Of a stretch of 32,429 bases of DNA, positions 9,628 through 15,086 are shown piece after piece. The stretch is taken from assembly GCA_902798425.1 (NCBI GenBank), contig CADBWR010000041.1, forward strand, positions 1-32,429. Reading direction: 5' to 3'. Made by a program: the position numbers and the translations under genes. The notes below the pieces were generated by a model. It did no database searches, was not told the DNA's origin, and saw nothing but the letters and a program-made list of their open reading frames with translations. Positions within the stretch are counted from its first letter, which is position 1; each line of letters begins with the position of its first letter. This DNA is from an uncultured Bacteroidales bacterium. Its GTDB lineage: Bacteria; Bacteroidota; Bacteroidia; Bacteroidales; Bacteroidaceae.

Positions 9628-9632
9628 CAGCA

Positions 9633-9717
9633 CTAATTTTTAGCAAATCACAATAAGGATTATTCCGTTGTGAAAACATTAGGTCCTGGTCCATCGTCCT
9701 CAACGGTGGACTTTTTT
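9633..9717 (+). ncRNA. tracrRNA of the type II-C system
   Basis: The 5' end (9632-9653) is complementary to repeat positions 2-24, broken only by one bulged A in the repeat (five U against six A); repeat G1 can add a G-U pair. Next comes a short GGA/UCC nexus-like hairpin (9657-9665) and a linker. A terminator hairpin follows, GTCCA (9689-9693) with TGGAC (9707-9711), plus an inner CGT/ACG stem and six T. The predicted RNA is about 85 nt. It would pair with crRNA precursors, recruit RNase III, and load Cas9. Its sense strand matches the array orientation, so both run rightward while the cas genes run leftward. Confidence 0.9.
9689..9717 (+). terminator. tracrRNA terminator
   Basis: A 5-bp outer stem plus 3-bp inner stem around CCTCA, followed by TTTTTT at 9712-9717. 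Confidence 0.8.
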
Positions 9718-9796
9718 AGTCACAATGCCAATGTCTGACTATGGGCTTGCTCCTCTCAGAAAAAGAAAATTCGCTAAATCTATTAACCTATTAATA

Positions 9797-9841
9797 TAAC
9801 ATGCCTCAAACCCTTTGTACATCGTGGCTTGAGGCATGTTA
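9797..9841. repeat. Isolated 16-bp inverted repeat
   Basis: TAACATGCCTCAA (9797-9809) pairs with TTGAGGCATGTTA (9829-9841), and the stem extends with one mismatch through CC/GG. There is no T-run, so it is a poor terminator. The flanks 9718-9796 and 9842-9894 hold no recognisable gene. Confidence 0.6.
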
Positions 9842-9894
9842 AATGTTTGCTTAACTATTATCGTTCATTTAACCGACTCAGTGAAGTGCATAAT

Positions 9895-10014
9895 AGAGAA
9901 ATAATTAAGAAAAATGCTGTCACAGTCACATGTAACGTTCAGTTTTACAGGGTGTTAGGTGTGACACCTGTTTTTGCTGGGGTACTCACGGGAGCCCCAG
10001 AAAATCATTTTTGA
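9895..10014. repeat. 120-bp structured repeat, copy 1
   Basis: This block aligns without gaps to 11197-11316 with 11 differences by my count (about 91% identity). It contains an outer stem (GTCACAT with GTGTGAC), an inner stem, the palindrome AGGTGTGACACCT, and a hairpin CTGGGG with CCCCAG. Several differences between copies keep base pairing. No coding frame is shared by both copies. Confidence 0.75.
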
Positions 10015-10045
10015 CGGAAGAGTCGGGACGGTTCTAGTGATCCAC

Positions 10046-10182
10046 TTTGAAAAGGAAATCGACCGTATAGTCTATCAACTCTATGGCTTTACGGAAGAAG
10101 AACTCGACTTCATCATTCGCTCGGTCTGCCGCTTCGCTCGTCGAAGAACTACGACATCAAATATCGTATGGGCGATGAGTGA
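10046..10182 (+). pseudogene. 3' end of a type IIG (Eco57I-like) restriction-modification gene, disrupted
   Basis: The frame from 10046 reads FEKEIDRIVYQLYGFTEEELDFII, typical of the C-terminus of large Eco57I-type methylase-nuclease proteins. Expected next residues NYDIKYRMG appear at 10147-10173 and end at TGA 10180, but in another frame, after a 29-bp insert (10118-10146). The rest of the gene is missing: upstream is the 120-bp repeat. The insert contains a small hairpin, CTTCG with CGAAG. The match is by motif memory. The scarred, isolated 3' end marks this as dead DNA left from a defence gene. Confidence 0.6.
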
Positions 10183-10220
10183 AACAGATACCAGATTTAT
10201 ATATAAAAATTGTCAATTGT

Positions 10221-10252
10221 TTTGCACTTTATTCATTTTTTTACTAACTTTG
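10221..10252 (+). promoter_or_regulatory. Promoter of the DUF1349 lipoprotein gene
   Basis: TTTG (10221-10224), 20 bp, TAACTTTG (10245-10252). The predicted start near 10258 gives a leader of about 105 nt carrying a strong hairpin and a 9-codon frame. Confidence 0.75.
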
Positions 10253-10268
10253 TGCCTTAGATTTACAT

Positions 10269-10297
10269 GTGAAACAGGTACCTGTCACCTGTTTCAC
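10269..10297 (+). promoter_or_regulatory. Hairpin near the 5' end of the lipoprotein mRNA
   Basis: GTGAAACAGGT (10269-10279) pairs perfectly with ACCTGTTTCAC (10287-10297) around a 7-nt loop, about 11 nt after the predicted start. It could be an RNA-stabilising 5' hairpin or a protein-binding palindrome; the sequence does not decide. Confidence 0.55.
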
Positions 10298-10361
10298 TGA
10301 ACTGGTTAAGCAAAAGAATAATACTACAAAATGAAACTGAAGAAACGTAAAATCAAGTAAT

Positions 10362-11096
10362 ATGAAAAAACAACTATTCTCATTATTAAGCATCGGTTTC
10401 TTGCTGACGGCATGCGGACAGCAGAACAAACAGGAAACGACTATGGATTTCGTTGACAACGTAAAGGTGGCACTCTCTGACAGCGGCCACATCGATTTGA
10501 GCAGCCTCCAGTGGACGCGGGAGCCTGCGAAGTGTGAAATCAAGAATGATACCATTCGCATCACCACCGCTCCGAAGACCGACCTCTGGCAGCGCACTTA
10601 CTATCACTTCCAGAACGACAATGCCCCTGTGCTGCAGATGAAGACACGCGAGAAGTTCTTCAGTTTTGTGGTAAAGACTGACTTTACGAGCAGCCACCAC
10701 CGTTTTGACCAATGTGGCATCGTGATGTATCTCGACAGCGAGAACTGGCTGAAAGGCTCGGTGGAATACGAGAACGAGGAGTTCCAGCACTTGGGTAGCG
10801 TAGCCACTAACAACGGCTACTCTGACTGGGCCACGACGGCCATCCCCGCCGATGTGAAGACCATGTGGTACCGTTTTTCGCGCCGCGAGGATGACTACCG
10901 CATCGAGTGCTCCACGGATGGCGAGAAGTTCAGCCAGATGCGCATCTGCCACATGTATGCCGGTGCCGACGAAATCAGTTTTGGCATCTATGCCTGTTCA
11001 CCCGAGGAGTCATCCTTTACGGCAGTCTTCTCCGACATGACGATTACCGAGTGCGCATGGAAGGCTCACGACGGTCAGCAGCCAGACAAGAATTAG
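10362..11096 (+). CDS. DUF1349-family lipoprotein (concanavalin-like fold)
   Basis: The product is 244 residues. A lipoprotein signal peptide ends in the lipobox LLTAC with Cys18, so the protein is predicted to be anchored in an envelope membrane. The rest is a single beta-rich DUF1349 domain (about 45-230), with family marks such as TDLWQRTYYHF, FDQCGIVMYLDSENWLK, SVATNNGYSDWAT and a late FGIYACSPEESSF. Related domains have a lectin/glucanase-like fold, but no specific sugar target can be named. It stands alone, with its own promoter, and is flanked by the two 120-bp repeats. A 9-codon frame (10331-10360) ends 1 bp before the start. Confidence 0.88.
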   Translation: MKKQLFSLLSIGFLLTACGQQNKQETTMDFVDNVKVALSDSGHIDLSSLQWTREPAKCEIKNDTIRITTAPKTDLWQRTYYHFQNDNAPVLQMKTREKFFSFVVKTDFTSSHHRFDQCGIVMYLDSENWLKGSVEYENEEFQHLGSVATNNGYSDWATTAIPADVKTMWYRFSRREDDYRIECSTDGEKFSQMRICHMYAGADEISFGIYACSPEESSFTAVFSDMTITECAWKAHDGQQPDKN

Positions 11097-11196
11097 TACA
11101 AGATAAATCGGAATTTGGCGATATTATATAGAAGACATCAAGGACTGGCACCAGTTTCACCCTATTGCATAACAAAAGTAGAAGAATAACAAAAAG

Positions 11197-11316
11197 AGAG
11201 AAATAATTAAGAAAAATGCTGTCGCAGTCACACGTAGCACTCAGTAATACTGGGTGTTAGGTGTGACACCTGTTTTTGCAGGGGTGCTCACGGGAGCCCT
11301 AGAAAATCATTTTTGA
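11197..11316. repeat. 120-bp structured repeat, copy 2
   Basis: Partner of 9895-10014, same length, about 91% identical. Here the outer stem (GTCACAC with GTGTGAC) and inner stem (CACTCAG with CTGGGTG) pair better than in copy 1, while the last hairpin pairs less well. A further inverted pair, GTCACA and TGTGAC, follows at about 11320-11339. The stretch 11097-11196 holds nothing recognisable. Confidence 0.75.
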
Positions 11317-11341
11317 AAGGTCACAAACGGGCCTGTGACAT

Positions 11342-11662
11342 TTACTTTATTCTATTCGCCAACTTCGTAGGTTCTCGCCTCGTATCCCAAATGTCTGCTA
11401 TATGTACTATATCTGTTCTTTCGCAATAATAGTAGATTAATTTGAAACGGCCAATAATATGACGGGCTCTGTAAAGTTTCTTTCTGCCTTTTAATAACGG
11501 TTCGGGATATCCTATTTCTGGAAATTTTTCTAAATCTTTATTGAGCGATGATACCTTTGCTGCAAAATTATTTGCCGTTGTTTCACCAAATTCAATAACC
11601 CCTTTAACAAGATATCTGTAGAGTTCGTTTTCTGCCCTCTTCTGCCACTTTACTTGAGCCAT
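11342..11662 (-). CDS. RelE/ParE-family toxin
   Basis: The product is 106 residues, normal for ParE/RelE toxins. The N-terminal helix pair (VKWQKRAENELYRYLVKGVIEFG) and the later strands (YRARHIIGRFKLIYYYCERTDIVHIADIWDTRREP) match the plasmid-stabilisation toxin fold, including the Arg-containing central strand and the late IADIWDTR motif. It begins 13 bp inside the end of the upstream antitoxin gene, so the two are co-translated. ParE relatives act on gyrase and RelE relatives on ribosome-bound mRNA; the sequence does not say which applies here. Confidence 0.88.
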   Translation of the reverse strand: MAQVKWQKRAENELYRYLVKGVIEFGETTANNFAAKVSSLNKDLEKFPEIGYPEPLLKGRKKLYRARHIIGRFKLIYYYCERTDIVHIADIWDTRREPTKLANRIK

Positions 11663-11976
11663 AATAGTTCTTTCCTGAAACCTGCCATCATTTCGTCAAA
11701 AGACTTTCCTTCGCCACGTTCGATTTCTTCTTCAGCCTCGTCAATTCGGGCATTGAGCTCATCCAGCGTGTAAGGTTGGTGATCGTCGTTCAGTTCTTCA
11801 AAAGAATTAAGCCCGGCTTCATCTGTATTATATAAATATCTGACCAGACAGTGTTTGTCTTCTCGACTAAGATTTTGGACCTCAGTCAACAAACTGCTAT
11901 TACGCAACTCTGCACTCATTCCATAAGTAGCTGCTGCAGGTTCACTCGCTATATCATTATGTACGATGTCGCTCAT
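11650..11976 (-). CDS. Antitoxin partner of the ParE/RelE-like toxin
   Basis: The product is 108 residues and acidic. It precedes and overlaps the toxin gene by 13 bp, the usual antitoxin-first order. The middle carries LSREDKHCLVRYLY, a helix seen in Bacteroidetes antitoxin-like proteins, and the C-terminus is a charged helix (LDELNARIDEAEEEIERGEGKSFDEMM) suited to wrapping the toxin. A DNA-binding fold is not obvious at the N-terminus. The identity rests mainly on gene context. A good promoter lies just upstream at 12006-12036. Confidence 0.75.
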   Translation of the reverse strand: MSDIVHNDIASEPAAATYGMSAELRNSSLLTEVQNLSREDKHCLVRYLYNTDEAGLNSFEELNDDHQPYTLDELNARIDEAEEEIERGEGKSFDEMMAGFRKELLWLK

Positions 11977-12005
11977 CTTGGTTCACTATTATATCCTTAC
12001 GAGTG

Positions 12006-12036
12006 CAAAGATACAGATTATTCTATACAAAACAAA
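12006..12036 (-). promoter_or_regulatory. Promoter of the toxin-antitoxin operon
   Basis: Read leftward: TTTG (12036-12033), 19 bp, TATCTTTG (12013-12006), 30 bp before the antitoxin ATG. Confidence 0.75.
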
Positions 12037-12128
12037 GAAAATCAAGATAAATGAATGTTAAATGTTTTGTGATGAAAGACTGACAGCCTGACTTCAAAGA
12101 GTTTTTTGGTATCAGCTGTATACGACTG

Positions 12129-12146
12129 AAATTCTCTAGAGAATTT
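12129..12146. repeat. Perfect 18-bp palindrome
   Basis: AAATTCTCTAGAGAATTT lies about 95 bp upstream of the toxin-antitoxin promoter and next to a tandem repeat. It could be a protein-binding site; nothing more can be said. Confidence 0.55.
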
Positions 12147-12155
12147 GTTGCTTCT

Positions 12156-12239
12156 ACAGCTAATACGTGTAGTGGTACAGCTAATACGCGCAGCGGTACA
12201 GCTGATACGTGCAAAAATACAGCTGATTTCTGGAGCAAA
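12156..12239. repeat. 21-bp tandem repeat, four units
   Basis: Units start ACAGCT at 12156, 12177, 12198 and 12219; the first two are closest, and the fourth has decayed. The period is a multiple of three, but both opposite-strand frames through it run into unrelated DNA and lack gene character. The following stretch, 12240-12335, holds several copies of TGTCAGTC or its reverse and a small AAACGCC/GGCGTTT hairpin. Confidence 0.7.
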
Positions 12240-12346
12240 TGTTGTCAGTCTCTTGTCAGTCTTGACAGTCTCTGAACAGACTGCAAACGCCCTGTACATC
12301 GGCGTTTTGTCAGTGTGACAGTCTTGAACTCGTTTTTTTGCCGACT

Positions 12347-13153
12347 TTAAGTAAGATGAAAGATGCGTTCGGCGGTGGCAGTGGTCTGGCGGCAAATCTC
12401 CTCTTCGCTGACACCATAGGCCTCGGCCATGCGGGTGACGACGTGGCGAATGAAGGCGGACTCGTTGCGCTGGCCACGCATAGGGACGGGGGCCATGTAG
12501 GGGGCGTCGGTTTCTAAGACGATGCGGTCGAGGGGAACACAGGCGGGCAGCACTTCGGGCAGGTGACTCTTTTTGAAGGTCAGCACACCGCCGATGCCCA
12601 AAACGAAGCGGTCGAACTCCAACAGCTGTCGGGCCTCCTGTTCGTTGCCCGTGAAACAATGGAACACGCCGCCAGGCAATTCCCGCGCGTACCTCTTTAA
12701 TATAGCTACCATCTCATTCTGAGCCTTACGGCAATGAATCATCAAGGGCAGCTGTAGTTCTACCGCCCACTTGACCTGCTCTTCAAAAGCCTGCAACTGT
12801 TCTTGCTCAAACTCGCGGCTCCAATAGTAGTCGAGGCCTACCTCGCCGATGGCGATGGGAGGAACCTCACCCTCCGCCCTCTCCAAAGGGAGAGGGGACT
12901 GAAGAAGCTGGTGGATGGCATCCAGCTGCTCACGCCAGTCGGCCTTTACCTCCTCGGGGTGCAGACCCAGCATGGGGTAGCAGTAGCCGGGATAGTGGGC
13001 ACAGACGTCGAGCACAGTGTGACACGACTTGACGTCGATGGCGGGCAGAAAAATCCGGGTGCAGCCAGCCTCACGGGCTCGCTGTACGACGGCATCACGG
13101 TCTTCGGCAAACTCTTCGCCGTCCAGGTGGCAGTGGGTGTCGATGTAGTTCAT
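12347..13153 (-). CDS. tatD: TatD-family metal-dependent DNase
   Basis: The product is 268 residues, normal for TatD hydrolases, starting at ATG 13153, which places the His-X-His motif (YIDTHCHLD, His7 and His9) at the N-terminus; longer frames upstream look non-coding. Metal ligands are visible: Glu104 in IGEVGLDYY, His140 in MIHCRKA, His165 in FHCFTGN, and Asp216 in LETDAPYM. TatD proteins are 3'-5' exonucleases linked to DNA repair and turnover. It is the last gene of a leftward operon after the polyprenyl synthase gene. Residues 86-97 (SPLPLERAEGEV) are encoded by a palindromic repeat that lengthens a surface loop. Confidence 0.95.
   Translation of the reverse strand: MNYIDTHCHLDGEEFAEDRDAVVQRAREAGCTRIFLPAIDVKSCHTVLDVCAHYPGYCYPMLGLHPEEVKADWREQLDAIHQLLQSPLPLERAEGEVPPIAIGEVGLDYYWSREFEQEQLQAFEEQVKWAVELQLPLMIHCRKAQNEMVAILKRYARELPGGVFHCFTGNEQEARQLLEFDRFVLGIGGVLTFKKSHLPEVLPACVPLDRIVLETDAPYMAPVPMRGQRNESAFIRHVVTRMAEAYGVSEEEICRQTTATAERIFHLT
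12864..12899. repeat. Palindromic repeat inserted in frame inside tatD
   Basis: The core is CCCTCTCC, AAAG loop, GGAGAGGG, flanked by CCTCACCCTCC. Two related elements sit in dsbD (15522-15555 and 15705-15741). All are read as variants of PLPLEG.GE. Confidence 0.7.
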
Positions 13154-13160
13154 GCTCTTT

Positions 13161-13180
13161 CTCGACGGTGAACCGTCGAG
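13161..13180 (-). promoter_or_regulatory. Hairpin just upstream of the tatD start
   Basis: CTCGACGGT and ACCGTCGAG form a 9-bp stem with a 2-nt loop in the 34-bp gap between the synthase stop and the tatD ATG. With no T-run it is not a terminator; it may protect an mRNA end or tune tatD translation. Confidence 0.55.
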
Positions 13181-13187
13181 CACACTT

Positions 13188-14162
13188 TTACTTGTTGCGG
13201 TGGAGCAGTTCGTCCATATACTGGCGCAGCTGTGCCTTGCGTTCCTCGGGCACGTTGACCTCGGCGAGTGTCTGGCGGGCCTGCTGGAAATAGTAGTTGA
13301 TCTTTTCTTCGCAGAGTGCGCGGATGCCAATCTCGTCGTACAGGCGGGTCACGGCAGCCACCTTCTCCTGGCGGTTAAACTCCTTGGCACCAATCCAGTG
13401 CTCCAGTTCCTTGCGCTGCTCATCGTTGGCGCGGTTGAAGGCATTGATGAGCATGTAAGTCTTCTTGTTGGATGTGATGTCGCCACCAATAGACTTGCCG
13501 AAGACCTTCGGGTCGCCATAGACGTCGAGCAAGTCGTCCTGCAACTGGAAGGCCAGTCCCACCTGTTCTCCAACACGATACAGACGGTCAGCATCTTCTT
13601 GCGGCGCATCGGCCAGCAGCGCACCAATCTTCAGCGCACAGGCCAGCAGCACGCTGGTCTTCAGTCGTATCATCTCGATATACTCATCCTCTGTCACGTC
13701 GTCGCGAGTCTCGAAGGTCATGTCGTACTCCTGTCCCTCGCCAATCTCCAGGGCGGTCTCCGTAAAGAGACTCAGCACGGCAGGCAGTTTCTCGGCAGGC
13801 ACCTGCTGCATGCGCTGATAGGCCAGCACCAGCATGGAGTCGCCCGAGAGGATGGCCTTGTTGGCATTCCAGCGGCGGTGTACCGTCTGGTGTCCACGAC
13901 GAACGTCGGCATTGTCCATCAGGTCGTCGTGCAGCAGCGTGTAGTTGTGGTAGGTTTCCAGTCCGACGGCAGGCATCAGAATGCGCTCGGGGTCCTCTTT
14001 CCATAGGTTATACCCCATGAGTGTCAAGACGGGGCGGATGCGCTTTCCGCCAATAGACAACACATACTCTACGGGTTCGTACAGCGACTTGGGTTTTCTC
14101 TCGTAGGGCAGCTGGGCCAGAAAGTCGTTGACCAGCTTCAGGATTTCACTTGAATTCAGCAT
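13188..14162 (-). CDS. Polyprenyl (geranylgeranyl/farnesyl-type) diphosphate synthase
   Basis: The enzyme joins isopentenyl diphosphate units onto an allylic primer to make isoprenoid precursors. The 324-residue product carries both aspartate-rich motifs, DDLMD (79-83) and DDLLD (209-213), plus GGKRIRP (38-44) and the KT motif near 168. Tyr74, five residues before the first motif, is an aromatic residue of the sort that limits chain length in short-chain synthases, so a C15-C20 product is likely but not proven. It lies 24 bp after the tonB-like gene and 34 bp before tatD in one leftward operon. Confidence 0.95.
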   Translation of the reverse strand: MLNSSEILKLVNDFLAQLPYERKPKSLYEPVEYVLSIGGKRIRPVLTLMGYNLWKEDPERILMPAVGLETYHNYTLLHDDLMDNADVRRGHQTVHRRWNANKAILSGDSMLVLAYQRMQQVPAEKLPAVLSLFTETALEIGEGQEYDMTFETRDDVTEDEYIEMIRLKTSVLLACALKIGALLADAPQEDADRLYRVGEQVGLAFQLQDDLLDVYGDPKVFGKSIGGDITSNKKTYMLINAFNRANDEQRKELEHWIGAKEFNRQEKVAAVTRLYDEIGIRALCEEKINYYFQQARQTLAEVNVPEERKAQLRQYMDELLHRNK

Positions 14163-14186
14163 ATCTCTTGTTATTATATCTTTTTC

Positions 14187-14888
14187 TCACAACTTGAACA
14201 CGATGGGGATGCACACCTTGGTGCGGCAGGGCTCGTCGTGGTAGATGCCAGGCTGCCATTTAGGCATCATGCGAAGTACGCGCAGCGCCTCACGGTCACA
14301 CTCTGCCGACAGCGACTTGGTAATCTTGATGCCCGTGATGCTGCCGTCCTTTTCTACGTAGAATACTGCCACCACCTTGCCCTGCGTCCGGTTTTCCTTG
14401 GCCACGGTGGGATAGCGCAGCGTCTTGGTGAGCCACTTCAGAAACTCCACGGCACCACCCGGATATTGCGGCAGGTCCTCTACCACATGGAAGTTCAGCG
14501 GATTCTGCGGGTCTACCGTCAGCGGAGCCAGCGCTTTGTCGTCCTGCTCTTCCTCCAGTTCCTTGAGCAGTTGCTCGTCGTCGTTGCCGGCATCCTCTTC
14601 GATGGGCTCTACTTCGACATCATCGTCGACGATATTGATTTTCTCGCCCTGGTCGTTGGGCTGCTTCTCTTCCAGTTGCTCAATGGTTTCAAGGTTCGAC
14701 ATGGGGACCAGTTCCGTCTCGTGCATCAGGTCCGACAAGTCAATGGGGTCTATGCCGTCGGCTGCTGTTTCTGCTGAGTTCCACTCCAGCGCCACATAGA
14801 ACACCGCCAGCACAAGGATGAGTCCCAGGAGGAATCCCATAGTCCTGCGCTGCTCCATATCAGCTTGTGGTGTCTTCTTGATTTCCAT
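14187..14888 (-). CDS. TonB-family energy-transducing protein
   Basis: TonB proteins carry proton-motive energy from the inner membrane to outer-membrane receptors. The start at ATG 14888 gives 233 residues. This was chosen because MEIKKTPQADMEQRR followed by one membrane span (about 17-37) is the usual Bacteroidetes TonB start. Next comes a long acidic linker, then the C-terminal TonB domain (about 140-233) with FPxPGG-like QYPGGAVEFLKWL, YP...A.E....GKVVAVFYVEKDGS, and the final W.P strand. The linker is acidic rather than proline-rich. The predicted mRNA start is only a few bases from the ATG, so the message may be leaderless. First gene of the leftward operon. Confidence 0.92.
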   Translation of the reverse strand: MEIKKTPQADMEQRRTMGFLLGLILVLAVFYVALEWNSAETAADGIDPIDLSDLMHETELVPMSNLETIEQLEEKQPNDQGEKINIVDDDVEVEPIEEDAGNDDEQLLKELEEEQDDKALAPLTVDPQNPLNFHVVEDLPQYPGGAVEFLKWLTKTLRYPTVAKENRTQGKVVAVFYVEKDGSITGIKITKSLSAECDREALRVLRMMPKWQPGIYHDEPCRTKVCIPIVFKL

Positions 14889-14896
14889 TTCGTTTG

Positions 14897-14928
14897 CAAA
14901 GGTACGAATAAGTGAGCGAAATGCCAAA
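14897..14928 (-). promoter_or_regulatory. Promoter of the tonB-synthase-tatD operon
   Basis: Read leftward: TTTG (14928-14925), 20 bp, TACCTTTG (14904-14897). Its inner part, CAAAGGTACGAATAAGTGAG on the plus strand, is the exact inverse of 14956-14975. Confidence 0.85.
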
Positions 14929-14944
14929 TTTATTTGAGCATTCC

Positions 14945-14975
14945 TTTGTCATGTTCTCACTTATTCGTACCTTTG
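14945..14975 (+). promoter_or_regulatory. dsbD distal promoter P1
   Basis: TTTG (14945-14948), 19 bp, TACCTTTG (14968-14975). Shares its TTCTCACTTATTCGTACC stretch with P2 84 bp downstream. Confidence 0.75.
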
Positions 14976-14980
14976 ACTGC

Positions 14981-15038
14981 GTCGAAAGAACTTTCGCTCG
15001 ACAATTCATAACAAAAGTCTGCTTTTGTTTTGAATTGT
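14981..15038. repeat. Palindromic element between the two dsbD promoters
   Basis: Two hairpins: CGAAAG/CTTTCG inside GTCGA...TCGAC (14981-15002), then a 17-nt arm pair at 15001-15017 and 15022-15038 with one 2-nt mismatch and a TCTG loop. The -33 box of P2 lies inside the right arm. Confidence 0.7.
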
Positions 15039-15059
15039 TCTCACTTATTCGTACCTTTG
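15029..15059 (+). promoter_or_regulatory. dsbD proximal promoter P2
   Basis: TTTG (15029-15032), 19 bp, TACCTTTG (15052-15059), 27 bp before the dsbD ATG. Confidence 0.8.
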
Positions 15060-15086
15060 CAGCTGTTTACCAACCAAAAAGAAAAA

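Noticed and set aside
10331-10360. 9-codon frame as a real leader peptide gene
   Set aside because: Too short to support alone. It is kept only as a possible regulatory feature in the findings.
12042-12659. Leftward frame with a heptad-like ISCT repeat
   Set aside because: The peptide repeat only reflects the 21-bp DNA repeat. The frame overlaps tatD out of frame and has no ribosome-binding site or promoter of its own.
13152-14006. 284-codon rightward open frame opposite the polyprenyl synthase gene
   Set aside because: It is a shadow of a gene with both DDxxD motifs. The product is a Leu/Val/His-rich string without domains.
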